DNA of 64,000 nt from Naumovozyma dairenensis CBS 421. Lineage: Eukaryota > Ascomycota > Saccharomycetes > Saccharomycetales > Saccharomycetaceae. The stretch's first letter is position 1, and the number at the start of each line of letters is the position of its first letter. The translations under genes were made by a program, and so were the position numbers. The notes under the pieces are model-generated. The model had not been told where the DNA came from. It searched no databases and saw nothing but the letters and a program-made list of their open reading frames with translations. Of this stretch, positions 49,784-62,100 are shown in pieces. The DNA lies in contig NC_016485.2 in assembly GCF_000227115.2 (NCBI RefSeq), positions 968,025 to 1,032,024 of the forward strand. The letters run 5' to 3'.

Positions 49784-50114
49784 ATGGAAAATAGTAATAA
49801 CCAACCACCTTCATACCAAAGGACGACGTCCTCAATATATCATCTGCTGCAGAATCCCGTAACATATTCCGTCTCTGAGCAACAGCAACAACAACAACAG
49901 CAACAGCAGCAACAACAGCCTCAGCAACAGCCACATCTTCAGAAGTTTGTAGTCCATCAACCAGTACCTGGATTACATGCTAACACCAATGGTTCAGTCA
50001 ATAGAATACAAGATCATAATTTTGTACCAACCCAAGGAAATAATAATAATCTGCATTATAGTTATGTACCCAAATAATACCTTCTCTATGAATAATCAAC
50101 CTGTACTTGTACCT

Positions 50115-50150
<36 letters not shown>

Positions 50151-52844
50151 CAACAACAACCATCATATCCTAATCATTTAAGGCCTCTACTACCAAGTAT
50201 CATGTCAACTAGTCCTATTTTATCTCGACATTCTGCATCGCCATCAACTGGAGCAACAGCAAGTACTGTTGGCACTAGTAATACCGAGAATAATTCTAAT
50301 AATAACATTCATATTCAAAAACAACACTCTTTTCAAATGATGAATCCCTCGACACCTCCCCCTTCCTTATTGCCCTTGTTACCGCATTCCCATCCCAATT
50401 CTCAACTGAGTAGAACACAGTCATCAATTTCTTCATTTAATTATCAAACCAACAACAGTACTAGCACGAACACTGACTCTCAGACTAATAATACTGCAAC
50501 AGATAATAATCTGAGAAATATTAACCAATATGCTTCTATGCTGAAAAATGAAGGTTCATACGGTTTAACTAAAGAATCTAATAATATAACAAAGGCTAAA
50601 CGATATCATTCTTTTCAAAATTTCACTATACAGAATAGAAATATCCTTCCTAAGTTACAAAATAATAGTAACATACAAGGTGTAAGTGATAAACCTGAGG
50701 CATCTTCTACTACTATCACCACTACTGCAAACACTACTACTGCGACTACTGATATTGATGATAATAATGAACCAATAACGAAAAAACTAGCAAAGAAGAA
50801 ATTGAAACCTGGTTCAAGCGTCGTTGCGGCAGCTAAGAAAGCTAAAACAGAGTCTCCATCTCCCTCTATATCACCACCTATTACTACGAATAATAATAAT
50901 AACAATAATACGACATCTCAAGCAACTAGTAACAACCTTTCATCAAACCTGTTGATCACAAGAAGAAACACACAGGAAGTATTAGCTAAGACAATAGCAG
51001 AAAAACATTTAGATAAACCTATCTCTGAATATGCAACAATAGTGAGGAAAGCTGAAATAGTAGTATTAAATATGGATACACAAACACATTCAAAGGCCTC
51101 GTTACAAATCGCTGAACAAAATAGAGAGAGAGAAAGACAAGTTTATGCCTTATTATGGTTAATGAAAAATTGTCAATCTAAACATGATAGTTATGTTCCT
51201 CGTGGTAGGATTTTCGCTCAATATGCATCATCTTGTGCTCAGAATAATTTGAAACCGTTATCTCAAGCTTCGCTGGGTAAGCTAATTAGAACTGTGTTCC
51301 CTGATTTAACTACAAGAAGACTAGGTATGAGAGGTCAATCTAAGTACCATTATTGTGGGTTACAACTGATAGATAATGAAGATTTTAATCCAAATGAATT
51401 GAGTCAATCACCATTACAAGAACAGGAATTTAAAGATCCGTCCTTAATCCAAATGGTCAAAGAACAAGAAGAAGAACAGGATATGGGTAATAACTTCAAA
51501 GATGAGTATACGAGAAAGATTAGGAAAATAACTGAGTCATCCTCAGCAGCTTCATTAAGTTCTACATCGTCATTAACCATAATTAAAGCGGAACCAATGC
51601 AAAATGAATCTCTAATGCATGACCCAATTTCTGACCCAATATCGTCTGAGGTGAAAACTGAAAAAGAAGAACCTTCCAAGCTTGATTATACAATATCTGA
51701 AACGGAGAAAAAGCAATACAAAAGATCTCATAAAGACCATGATGGAGAGTCTCGCAATAATGATAATATCGAAGAGGTAACCAAGCCGAATTGTGACGAT
51801 CTTCCGTTCCTTAATGACCTATATAGAAAGGTTTTCGCTAAATATTCAACTAACGAAGAAGACATATCTTTAACATTGCCATCTATACCAAGAGGCAAAC
51901 TTCCTCCTGGAACAGACGACGATATCGTTTCTTCTTTAGAGTCATTATATCATGTCCATTGCCATTCTTTATATAAGAATATTAAATTTATGAAATTTGA
52001 TGAGTTATCTGAAAGTTTATTTGGTTCTGGATTATTATCACCACAAATGTATAACCTATTCATTTCAGAACCACTATTTGATTGGATTCATGAATGTGAC
52101 TTGATTACACATATTGAATTAGTTAAATATTTATCAAGTTTGGCCATCAATAAAACTTTCATTAATGAATCAGTTCTTTTCAAACTAGAAATTTTTACCA
52201 AGAATTATTATAATTACGTCTCCAACTCCACCATTGATTTACCTGTCCCTGTAGTTAATAGCAAATTAGAATTAGCCAAAGATTTTTCTAATTTAATAAA
52301 GAAATTGATAAAGTTGTTCAAATTCATTTTAGGATTCCAAAATTGTTTTGAATCATTTGTCTTGGGTATGCGATATGATTGGGCTAATATAGTCAATCTA
52401 GAAGATATATTAGAACTGGTTAATAATGAAAAACAACATGATTTAATGATTGAAATCAAGGAATTCATTGGTGTTAATACACCTGCCTTTCTAAATGATA
52501 ATTCTGATAGCGCTGAGAATGCGGGTTCCACTTCCCTAACTACATCTACGTCGTCATCATTTGTTTCACGAGCGGAACCGTCTAAAAGCCGAGCTAGCGG
52601 GGTTCGTGAACCCATGATAAAAATAATGAAGAAATTTTTAGTGTTCATCTCAAATAGAAGACACGATACATCGGCGTTACCGTTTATTGATTGCTTTGTT
52701 AGGTTTACCAATGCTATTGTCGGTGATATCAGTTTGAAGTCATCTGAAAATCTATTACCTTGGTTATATTTCAATAATATTACAGTTCAACTATTGACTT
52801 ACTCTTTTGAAGTAACGAAATTCCTTAATGAGACAAAGATATAA
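49784..52844 (+). CDS. RFX1: RFX-family DNA-binding repressor Rfx1 (Crt1), frame broken near the N-terminus
   Basis: The 5' frame (49784-50077) starts MENSNNQPPSYQ in a good context and carries a 13-Gln tract. The 3' frame (usable from about 50064, stop 52844) carries a 15-Gln tract and the rest. They join by a +1 shift near CCCAAATAAT at 50068-50080. Joined length is about 1020 residues against 811 in S. cerevisiae Rfx1. The RFX DNA-binding domain is clear (YALLWLMKNCQSKHDSYVPR, LSQASLGKLIRTVFPDL, TRRLGMRGQSKYHYCGL), with invariant Arg and Lys contacts. A conserved C-terminal helical region follows. Rfx1 recruits Ssn6-Tup1 to repress ribonucleotide reductase and other DNA-damage genes. An alternative start is the Met at 50089 within the 3' frame, making the first frame a separate upstream frame. 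A sequencing indel is the simplest explanation. Confidence 0.88.
49880..49918 (+). repeat. CAA/CAG repeat (13-Gln tract) in RFX1
   Basis: Mixed CAA and CAG codons encode 13 glutamines in the 5' frame, followed by PQQQP. Confidence 0.9.
50115..50159 (+). repeat. CAG then CAA repeat (15-Gln tract) in RFX1
   Basis: An uninterrupted CAG run followed by CAA codons encodes 15 glutamines in the 3' frame. Such pure triplet runs are length-variable between strains. Confidence 0.9.
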
Positions 52845-53080
52845 GGGATACCATAAGAGGTGGACACTTACAATAAATAATGATAAAATACTCCCACTAT
52901 ATACTATATTGACGTCATACATATATACATTGATAAGATACAATTTGCATATACATGCTGTCAAAAGCGTCAACTAAATAATGGTTACAGATATTAGGTA
53001 GATCATGGCCTCTTCTCCGGTATAAAAGATTGTGTATATGAAATATATAAATATGTTATCTCAAAGGGTTAAAGTTTAAC

Positions 53081-53432
53081 CAGGCCTGGAACGGATTAGG
53101 ATTAATGGATTGAAAAGGCAAGGATTGGGCATGAAAATTTTGAAAAAAAGGTAGGGTAGAAATCAAATTTTATGGATTGAGAACAGGGTTGGTCAATTCT
53201 GGCCATGGATTGGGGCATGGATTGAAAAAAAATTGAAAAATAGTAGTCGTATAATATGATTTTTATAGGATTTTCTCATAAATTATATAATAAAAAAAAT
53301 GGATTGGATTAGGATAGACTTTGGGTTAGGACAGGATTAGGATTGGATTGAAGATTTTCACTGGGGGTTAAAATGTAGGGTAGGCCCAAATTCCTTTAGG
53401 ATAGACCAAAAATCCTATCCGTCCAAGGCCTG
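53081..53432 (-). mobile_element. hAT-like MITE, copy 2 (inverted relative to copy 1)
   Basis: This 352-bp segment starts CAGGCCTGGAACGGAT and ends ATCCGTCCAAGGCCTG. It is the reverse complement of 3567-3921 along its whole length, with scattered substitutions and one-base indels, including the palindromic blocks TTATGAGAAAATCC and GGCCATGGATTGGGGCATGG. Flanks AGTTTAAC (53073-53080) and GATTAAAC (53433-53440) match at 5 of 8 positions, a weak or decayed target duplication. It sits between RFX1 and SIS1, ending 361 bp before the SIS1 start. Confidence 0.8.
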
Positions 53433-53793
53433 GATTAAACAATAAAAAGGCTCGGCGGTTAAAAGTCCGAAAACAATTTCTGGAAAATTCTGGAAATGCG
53501 AAGACAATACAAGAAGAGTCGTCGTGCCCTTACCCCCCCTTGATTTAGTCAGTTATTGTTTTGTAAACGGATATCTGAATTCAAGGGTTGGAATATTCGA
53601 AGATATGAGGGGTTTTATAATAAAGAAAAACCTTTATCAACATATATAAATAATTCTAGTCTATCTTATTCGACCATTCTTATTAGTAGTATTATCATTA
53701 TTAGAGAGGCATTGTTATTTAGAAGATAAAAAGCATTAACTACTAGATAATCAAAACAACAACTGGTTACATAGAGCAAAAATTATACAAACG
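53433..53793. other. SIS1 promoter region
   Basis: It lies between the MITE and SIS1 and contains two heat-shock-type element clusters (listed). No gene was seen. Confidence 0.6.
53478..53495 (+). promoter_or_regulatory. Heat-shock element upstream of SIS1
   Basis: TTCTGGAAAATTCTGGAA contains two TTCNNGAA units, the Hsf1 binding pattern. A further GAATATTCGAAG unit lies at 53591-53602. S. cerevisiae SIS1 is a core Hsf1 target. Confidence 0.7.
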
Positions 53794-54885
53794 ATGGTAA
53801 AAGAAACAAAATTATATGATTTGTTAGGAGTCACCCCTTCAGCAAATGAACAAGAGATAAAAAAAGGTTATAGGAAAGCTGCCCTAAAGTACCATCCAGA
53901 TAAACCTACTGGTGATACGGAAAAATTCAAACAAATTTCAGAAGCATATGAAATCCTAAGTGATTCAAATAAAAGAGAAATATATGATCAATATGGGTTA
54001 GAAGCGGCCAGGAATGGTGGTGCTATGCCTATGCCAGGACAAGATGGTACCACGTTTACCTCAACTGGTGGATTCCCAGGTGGTGGTGGTGCTCATGCTT
54101 TCTCAAACGAAGATGCATTTAATATATTTTCACAATTCTTTGGAGGCGGCGGTTCAGATGGTGGGTTTGGTTTCCAAAGTTTCCCAGGCTCCGGAGGTAG
54201 TGGTCACACTAATGTTAAATTTAGTTCTAGTGGTTTCCCAGGAGGGTTTGGTGGAATGTCACAGGAGATGCCTGGTGGATTTTCTAGTGCAAGCACCGGT
54301 GGTATTCCAAACGGATTCAATAGTCCATATGAAGAACGAATGTCTGCACAAGAAGAAGGTGTTGACGAAGTCCATATTTCTGTTAGTCTAGAAGATTTGT
54401 TCGCTGGTAAAAAGAAATCTTTTAAGATTGGTAGAAAAGGACCTGGTGGCGTACAGGAAAAGACACAAATTGATATCCAATTAAAACCTGGTTGGAAGGC
54501 AGGGACCAAACTAACGTATAAGAATAAAGGTGATTATAATCCAAGGACGCATGGGAGGAAAACATTACAGTTCATTATTGATGAAAAACCACATCCTACT
54601 TTCCAACGAGAAGATGATAATTTAGTATGTACTGTGCCTTTAACTTTCAAAGAATCCTTGTTAGGGTTTTCTAAAACAGTACAAACGATTGATGGAAGAA
54701 ATTTACCAATATCAAGATCACAACCTATACAACCTACTGAAATCACAAGATATCCAGGTCAAGGTATGCCAATTTCAAAGAAACCGGGCCAGAGAGGTGA
54801 TTTGATTGTTAAATATAAAATAGCGTACCCAATAACGTTAACACAAGCGCAAAGAGATGCCATTAAAACAAATTTTAATGTCTGA
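53794..54885 (+). CDS. SIS1: Class B J-protein Sis1 (Hsp40)
   Basis: This 363-residue co-chaperone (S. cerevisiae 352) delivers clients to Hsp70 Ssa in cytosol and nucleus and is needed for prion propagation and translation initiation. The J domain spans 1-70, with HPD at 34-36. A Gly/Phe-rich region (about 75-125: [22 protein letters not shown]) and a Gly/Met-rich region (about 130-185) follow. Two C-terminal beta-sandwich domains have the start [19 protein letters not shown] and the motifs KPGWKAGTK and RDGDDL-like [20 protein letters not shown]. No Cys-rich zinc finger is present, which excludes Ydj1 (class A). The C-terminal dimerisation segment ([17 protein letters not shown]) is intact. 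Heat-shock elements lie upstream. Confidence 0.96.
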   Translation: MVKETKLYDLLGVTPSANEQEIKKGYRKAALKYHPDKPTGDTEKFKQISEAYEILSDSNKREIYDQYGLEAARNGGAMPMPGQDGTTFTSTGGFPGGGGAHAFSNEDAFNIFSQFFGGGGSDGGFGFQSFPGSGGSGHTNVKFSSSGFPGGFGGMSQEMPGGFSSASTGGIPNGFNSPYEERMSAQEEGVDEVHISVSLEDLFAGKKKSFKIGRKGPGGVQEKTQIDIQLKPGWKAGTKLTYKNKGDYNPRTHGRKTLQFIIDEKPHPTFQREDDNLVCTVPLTFKESLLGFSKTVQTIDGRNLPISRSQPIQPTEITRYPGQGMPISKKPGQRGDLIVKYKIAYPITLTQAQRDAIKTNFNV

Positions 54886-55319
54886 TGAAATTGGGATACC
54901 TAAAAACATTCATGCATATAAATATTTAGATAAATCATTCTTTATTTTATAGTTTTCCTACTTTAATAAAAGATTAATTCTGTTATTAGCAATGTATGTA
55001 TTAAAAGTAAATAAATAAACTTCCATAGAAAAATAAACTAATTCTGGGGGCTCTACGGCGGAATAGTTATATTACACAACTAAAATTCTCATTTTGGTTT
55101 GGTATTGAGGAGGAATGGAGTATCGAATTAGTTGGAAATTGCGAGTACCTTTGTTGTATTTTGCGTCCTATTTGTCTCCCCTTAAGGGTTATTGGCCAAA
55201 TAGGGCTTATATTTTTCACCCTATAAAGTAAAGCGAACATATAAATGAATATCAAGCACGGTTTTACTACTGATATAACCTGCAAAGAGCAATCCCATAT
55301 CTAGAATATAATATAAGCA
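54886..55319. other. spacer SIS1 / COQ3
   Basis: Tandem intergenic DNA. A CCAAT-box-like ATTGGCCAAAT occurs at about 55190, 125 bp before COQ3, compatible with Hap2/3/4/5 control of a respiratory gene but weak evidence. Confidence 0.45.
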
Positions 55320-56249
55320 ATGTTACAGAGAACCCAATTCCTGAAAAGGATACTTACTTTAAATCGTCTGAATAGGATACAATTGAGATGCAGCTCGACG
55401 GGAACAACAAGTGATGAGGTTTCGCACTTTGAATCATTGGCATCAACATGGTGGGATGTTAATGGATCTCAAGCAATTCTCCATAGAATGAATCTGGCCA
55501 GACTAGATTTTGTGCAGAGAATAATCAGAAATTCAATAGCATTGAATGAGGAACCGACAAAGGCATCTCAAGATGATGTTTACATTCCCGGTTACAATTA
55601 CAAAGCTTTCTTTCCGAAGGAAGTCTCAAATGCAGTTTCACAAGATATAAGAATGACTGCATCTTCTAAGTTACAGAAAATGAAATTGAATGTATTAGAT
55701 GTCGGATGCGGTGGCGGCATCCTTTCAGAATCAATGGGTAGACTACCATTTATTAAACATGTCACTGGTATAGACCTAGCCCCTGACTGTATTACAGTGG
55801 CCAAGAGCCACGCTAGATCAGATCCTTTACTCCAGGGGAAAGTCTCTTATCATGTAAAGTCCTTAGAGAATGTTAAGGGTAAATTTGATATTGTCACCTG
55901 TTTCGAAATGTTGGAACATGTGGACCACCCAGAAGCAATTTTGAACCATGCATGGAAAAGACTAAATAAGGAAGGAATTCTATTTATAAGTACAATCAAT
56001 AAAGACCTTGTCTCGTGGTTTACCACGATATTTGTTGCTGAAAATATTCTAGGCATAGTGCCCAGAGGGACCCATCATCTAAGTAAATATGTGAATTCCA
56101 AAGATATTGTCCAATGGTTCCAGAAGAATGAAGGAAGCAAATACGAACTACTGGATTTGAAAGGAACGATGTTTATTCCAATCAAAGGTTGGGTGGAACA
56201 CGATTGTCCAAATGTCGGAAACTATATTATGGCCATAAGGAAAGAATAA
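55320..56249 (+). CDS. COQ3: Coq3, ubiquinone-synthesis O-methyltransferase
   Basis: This 309-residue mitochondrial enzyme (S. cerevisiae 312) carries out both O-methylations of the ubiquinone ring with S-adenosylmethionine on the matrix face of the inner membrane. The N-terminus (MLQRTQFLKRILTLNRLNRIQLRC) is a basic presequence. The methyltransferase core includes ESLASTWWDVNGSQAILHRMN (family start), LDVGCGGGILSESMGRL (SAM motif I, about 124-140), VTGIDLAPDCI, FDIVTCFEMLEHVDHPEAIL and LFISTINKD. The C-terminal WFQKN and KGWVEHDCPNVGNYIMAIRK complete the family pattern. It is followed by WRS1 and SDD3 as in S. cerevisiae (YOL096C-YOL098C). Confidence 0.97.
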   Translation: MLQRTQFLKRILTLNRLNRIQLRCSSTGTTSDEVSHFESLASTWWDVNGSQAILHRMNLARLDFVQRIIRNSIALNEEPTKASQDDVYIPGYNYKAFFPKEVSNAVSQDIRMTASSKLQKMKLNVLDVGCGGGILSESMGRLPFIKHVTGIDLAPDCITVAKSHARSDPLLQGKVSYHVKSLENVKGKFDIVTCFEMLEHVDHPEAILNHAWKRLNKEGILFISTINKDLVSWFTTIFVAENILGIVPRGTHHLSKYVNSKDIVQWFQKNEGSKYELLDLKGTMFIPIKGWVEHDCPNVGNYIMAIRKE

Positions 56250-56788
56250 ATTTTTTTCCTCAAGAATATTCAAAGCAATAATATAAAAATATCTGTAGTA
56301 GAATAAAAGCGTTTTAGTATTACTAAAGTATCAAGTAATTTGTATAAATTTCCTCCTGTAAATGATGCCACTATTTCTTTTATGCACTGAGTACGAGGCG
56401 AAAACAGTTTAAGTGCTTATAGCCATATATCTCAACTTGGAAACCCGTCACAGCAAACTTTCCCTTGACCCAGTTAGTTACAACTAGTTGGGCACTTTCC
56501 AACCTATTTCTAGAAGAAAGATCCTATTAAACCTAGTTACCAGATTAACTCATTTATTTTCTTAAATGTGCTAGAATATGATGTATTAAATTGACGTCTG
56601 TAAATAATTTTCTGTCACAGTTTTTCGGACTGAAAATTTTTCGAGAAATTGGAAAATAATAACCATGATCATCAATCGAAACATTCATCGTAGAGCAAAG
56701 GTATGCAACACTAGCTTCTTCTTCAGCACATGTGATCCTGACTATTTTCGGTAGTAAACTGTAGACAGAAAAGAGTATCCTCCATACA
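56250..56788. other. spacer COQ3 / WRS1
   Basis: WRS1 upstream DNA. No gene or decisive regulatory motif was seen. Confidence 0.5.
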
Positions 56789-58111
56789 ATGACTAGTGAA
56801 GAAAAACCAGTGGCTCAAGTTACAGAAGAAACTGCCAAGTTAGATATTTCTGATAACGCAGGTAATAAAGAACAAGTTGTTACCCCATGGGATGTCGAAG
56901 GAGCTGTCGATGCTGAAGGTAACGCGCAAGCTATAGACTATGATAAGTTGATTCAAAAATTCGGTACCAAACCCGTTAACCAAGAAACATTAGAAAGATT
57001 TGAAAGAGTGACAGGCCATAAGCCTCATCATTTTATGCAAAAGGGTTACTTCTTCAGTGAACGTGACTTCAACAAGATTTTAGACTTATACGAACAAGGG
57101 AAGCCATTCTTTTTATATACCGGTAGAGGTCCATCTAGTGATTCCATGCACATGGGTCATATGATTCCATTCCTTTTCACTAAGTGGTTGCAAGATGTAT
57201 TCGATGTTCCATTAGTTATTGAATTAACAGATGATGAAAAATTTTTGTTTAAACATAAATTAACCATCGATGACGTTAAGAAATTTGCCAAAGATAATGC
57301 CAAGGATATTATTGCTGTGGGTTTCAATCCAGAAAATACGTTTATCTTTTCAGACTTACAATATATGGGTGGTGGATTTTATGAAACTGTCGTTCGTGTC
57401 TCCAGACAAATTACTGGATCTACCGCAAAGGCAGTCTTTGGTTTCACCGATTCTGACTGTATTGGTAAATTCCATTTCGCTTCTATCCAAATCGCTTCTG
57501 CATTTCCAAGTTCCTTCCCCGATGTGTTAGGTTTACCACCAAAGACTCAATGTCTAATTCCATGTGCCATTGATCAAGATCCATACTTCAGAGTGTGTAG
57601 AGATGTTGCGGAGAAATTAAAATATGCTAAGCCAGCTTTGTTACATTCCAAGTTTTTCCCAGCTTTGCAAGGTTCTACCACTAAGATGTCTGCATCTGAT
57701 GAAAATTCAGCTATCTTCATGACAGACACTCCAAAACAAATTCAAAAGAAAATCAACAAATATGCATTCAGCGGTGGTCAAGTTTCAATCGATCTTCATA
57801 GAGAATTAGGAGGTAATCCAGATGTTGACGTTGCTTACCAATACTTGGCTTTCTTTAAGGATGACGATAAGTTCCTAAAAGAATGCTATGACAAATACAA
57901 ATCTGGTGAATTACTTTCTGGTGAAATGAAGAAACTTTGTATCGAAGTTCTACAAGAATTCGTCAAGGACTTCCAAGAACGTAGAGCCAAGGTTGATGAT
58001 GAAATAATGGAAAAATTCATGAAACCACATAAGTTGGTTTGGGGTCAAAAGGAAAGACTGGTTCCTGCCAAACCAAAGGTTAAAGCTCCAAAAGATTCCA
58101 AAAAGAAATAA
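56789..58111 (+). CDS. WRS1: Cytosolic tryptophanyl-tRNA synthetase
   Basis: This 440-residue class I synthetase (S. cerevisiae 432) charges tRNA-Trp. A hydrophilic N-terminal extension (about 1-30) precedes the eukaryotic-type core. Visible motifs are GRGPSSDSMHMGHMIPFLFTKWLQ, with the HIGH-type HMGH at about 115-118, and the specificity region LPPKTQCLIPCAIDQDPYFRVCRDVA. The KMSKS-type loop reads GSTTKMSASDENSAIF (about 303-316). A Lys-rich tail ends APKDSKKK. No mitochondrial presequence is present, so this is the cytosolic enzyme and not Msw1. Codon use is strongly biased to highly expressed yeast codons, as expected. Confidence 0.97.
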   Translation: MTSEEKPVAQVTEETAKLDISDNAGNKEQVVTPWDVEGAVDAEGNAQAIDYDKLIQKFGTKPVNQETLERFERVTGHKPHHFMQKGYFFSERDFNKILDLYEQGKPFFLYTGRGPSSDSMHMGHMIPFLFTKWLQDVFDVPLVIELTDDEKFLFKHKLTIDDVKKFAKDNAKDIIAVGFNPENTFIFSDLQYMGGGFYETVVRVSRQITGSTAKAVFGFTDSDCIGKFHFASIQIASAFPSSFPDVLGLPPKTQCLIPCAIDQDPYFRVCRDVAEKLKYAKPALLHSKFFPALQGSTTKMSASDENSAIFMTDTPKQIQKKINKYAFSGGQVSIDLHRELGGNPDVDVAYQYLAFFKDDDKFLKECYDKYKSGELLSGEMKKLCIEVLQEFVKDFQERRAKVDDEIMEKFMKPHKLVWGQKERLVPAKPKVKAPKDSKKK

Positions 58112-59181
58112 TCATACAACATGAAAGAACGAAACGCAAAAGTAAAGCCCAAGAATTTATATATCTCCTGTAAAATCAAGTATCTTCTCTTAATTGAAGT
58201 AAAATTAATATATTTATAGAATAGAAATCTTTTAAACAAAGAGATATATGGCAACTTGTAAATTAGAACTTACCTGACTACATCATTCTGACCTATGTTT
58301 ATTTGCCTTCATTCCTCTTCATTCACACAAGGTAATTCACATTAGGAACGAACAACGGTAGGTTAAACAATGTGAGATAAAGTAAAGCGTGACAGAAACG
58401 GCACAGATGCCCTACAAAATATTTTCCCCTAAAATCTCCAGTAAACTCTTCAGGGTAACCGCTTCTTAACCTAGAAAATTTGATGTTTTCTTCACTGTGC
58501 ATATTTTACGTAGACGAACCATTACTGTGTTGTTGGACTTTTTCTTGTCATATCAAATAAAAGGACCAGTGGGCATTTTATTTGATTAATTAATAGCTAT
58601 GGAAACTATAAGCACATACGTACGTGCGATACCACTATCACTAAGGTGACGAGAATAATTCTATGCTTTTCAGAGGATCTGCTTGTAATTATTCGTCTGT
58701 TCCTTTCCATTGAACGAGATTACTCTGATGATACAAATACATTTTTTAGACGTTAGACTTCTGAAAGATCGGTTAATCCCTTTCTTACGGAAGAGAACTG
58801 TATAGATATCTGACTGTATCTCTTTTAACATCTTGCTTTAACTCACAGAAGTCTTTATTCATTGTACACTCTATAATTATGATACCGCACGCAGTCAATT
58901 TCCTTATGCGTACCTGCAGGGGAGCTATAAGGATTGCTTGAACCATTCTTAGCTATACTACGTATGTACTTGACTGGATTAAATTTTCTTACCTCGAGCT
59001 CGAGGACTTTTATTCATTGAATTATAATTCTTGTAGTAATTTTGTAACTACTTAAAGCCGTCCCATCGATAAAGATGAAATGGGCAACTTGGAAAATTCT
59101 CCATCAAGAATACATATATAGGTAAGATCGAAAACAAGGTCAGAAGCCAGACAGCATTAATATCAATACAGACAATCGACA
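58112..59181. other. spacer WRS1 / SDD3
   Basis: A 1.07-kb tandem spacer, the longest in the right half. I see no gene, tRNA or repeat in it; an unrecognised ncRNA cannot be excluded. Confidence 0.4.
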
Positions 59182-62100
59182 ATGGCGTTCAACAAGTTAC
59201 TCTCATTCCAATTGGAATATGCACCACAATATCACCTCACCAAATATGTCTCTGCAAGAACTGGTCTTCAATTAGTTCATATCGATCATAAATCATCCCC
59301 ATTAGTCCAAGGTTATTTCGCAGTAGGTACGGAATGTCCTAATGATTCCGGTGTCCCTCATACTTTGGAACATTTGATATTCATGGGTTCGAAGGAACAT
59401 CCATACAAGGGTTTATTAGATACCGTGGGGAACCTATGTATGTCCTCGACTAATGCATGGACTGCCACAGATCAAACTGTTTATACTTTAACCAGTGCTG
59501 GCTGGAAGGGGTTCTCTAAATTATTACCATCCTACTTGAATCATATCTTATTTCCCACTTTAACTGACGAAGCTTGTACTACGGAGGTTTACCATGTGGA
59601 TCCTGAGGATTTTAGTGATAAAGGTGTCGTCTTTAGTGAAATGGAAGCCATCGAATCTCAAAGTTGGTTTGTTACCATGTTGGAAAAGCAAAGGTTAATG
59701 TTCCCCGAAGGTAGTGGGTATAGATCAGAAACTGGTGGGTTAACAAATAATTTAAGAACTTTGACAAATGATGAAATTAAAAAATTCCATAAGGAAATGT
59801 ATTCTTCAGATAATTTATGTTTGATCATATGTGGTAATGTTCCACAAAGTGAATTATTGGATATCATGGAAAATTGGGACTCTACTTTACCTGAAAAGGA
59901 CAATTCAACTAAGAAAAGACCATTCCTAGATACACCAGAATCACAAATTCCAAGTTCAAGAAATGAAATAATCGAATCTACTGTAGAATTCCCAGAGTTA
60001 GACGAATCCCAAAGTGAAATCCTATTTTCTTGGATCGGTGAACCTTACTTATCATATACTACTGATCTTGCTGTATCAATGCTTTTGGATTATTTCACTG
60101 AATCCGCCTTGGCTCCATTTACTAAACAATTAGTTGAAATCAGTGATCCATTGGCAAATTCTACAGATTACTGGACAGACGATTATATGAGAACAATTAT
60201 TAACCTTGGTATTCATGGTGTTCCAACTGAAAAAATGGAACAAACTAAAGCAAAAGTTATGGAAATCTTAGCAACACATGAAATAGACATGGCAAGAATT
60301 AAACAAGTTGTTGACAACGGGAAATGGGAGTATATTTTAAGGTGTGAAAAAAATGGTGATAGTGTTTTATCCCAAGCAGTCATTACCGATTTCCTATATG
60401 GTGATTTACATGGATCATCTCTTGAAGCTTCCGTTAAGAGTTTATCTGATTTCAATGAATTATCAAAGTGGACTTCTGAACAGTGGTCCAGCTTAATAAA
60501 GAAAATATTTATCGATAATAAACCAATTATAGTATTAGGTAAACCAAGCTCTGAATTGTATGAGTCAATTGATAAGGAAAAAGAAAAATTATTAAGGGAA
60601 AGAAAGGAACAATATGGGGAACATGGCTTATCGAAGCTACGTGAAACATTGGATCAAGCCCAAACTCATAATAATACACCAATTCCAGAATCTTTGTTGG
60701 AGGCCTTTATTCTCGAAAACCCGGAGAAAACAGTCGATTTTATTTCAACTGTAAGTATTACAGTATGTGATGATACAAAACATAAAAATGAAGCTGATCC
60801 ATTAACCCGATCAATCTTGAATTCGAAGCCAGAAAATTTCCCACTATTCTTACATTTGGGACACTTTCCTTCTCAATTCATTGAATTACATTGCTTACTA
60901 AATTCTACATGCATTAAGGATACCACATTACTACCATATTACCACGTATTTACCGAATTATTTTCAATGCCAATGAAAGGGGAAAACAATGAAATAGTTA
61001 TTCCATATGAAGAAGTTGTGTCAAAATTGAAATCCGAAACAGTTGACTCCCAAATATCATTAGGTTTAAATGCAACATGTCCAGAATTGATCGATCTCCG
61101 GATCAGATGTAAATCTGATGACTATTCTAAAGCCGTAAACTGGATTAAACATTGTTTATTTGATATGATTTTTGATGAAAAGAGAGTGTCTGTGTTAGTA
61201 GAAAATTACTTGAATTCTATTGTGGAATTAAAGAGGGAAGGTGATGTCATGTTAGAATCTCTAACATGTAGGAATATATATTCCACTAGATCAATGAAAA
61301 AATCTGTCGATCCGCTTTACGTTGAATCTATCCTTGAGGATGTCTTAAATGATATCGAGGATGGAAAATTCCAAGAAAAGGTTTTACCAAGATTGGAAAC
61401 TATGAGAATTCAACTCAGAGAACACTTTAATAAGTTCCACATTTTGATCTTCGGTGATGTTTCCAAAATTCAATCTGAAGTATATAAGCCATGGGAAAGC
61501 CTAATCGCAAATCTAGATGCTGCCCCTCAAAGTTATAAAGTCAAGACACCACCGGTCCCAAGACTATTAAGTTCAGTTTCTCCTCTATGCAAAAAACCAT
61601 CCGAACGTGCCTATATTATTACTGCACCTGCATCTGAATCGTCTTACATGAATGTCATCACGCCCGTACCATTTAATCTAAACTACAATGACCCTGAGTA
61701 TGCTGCTGTTTTGTTAGCGTCCGAATATTTACAATGTGTTGAAGGTCCGTTTTGGAAAGGTATCCGTGGATCAGGTTTGGCTTATGGAGCAAACATGGTT
61801 AAAATGACTGAAATTAACTCGTGGGGGTTTAATATTTATCGTGGAACAGATATAGTTAAATGTTATCAAGCTGGTAAGCAAATTGTTGAAGGCTATGCCA
61901 CAGGTGTGGCACAATTTCAGCCTAATTTGATGCAAGGCGCTGTAAACAGTATTATTAATAGACTTGCTACTATTGAGAATGGTTACTTCGCCGCAAGTAT
62001 TTCCAAGTATGTAGACGATTTTTTGTTGGCAAGAGGACCTAATTTTAACAAGATGATTCTAGAAAGACTAGCCGATGTATCCATTAAGGAGTTACAACAT

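Noticed and set aside
50075..50077. Claiming programmed +1 frameshifting in RFX1
   Set aside because: The site lacks the known yeast +1 signals (CTT-AGG-C type or OAZ1-like context), and other errors in the assembly make an indel more likely.
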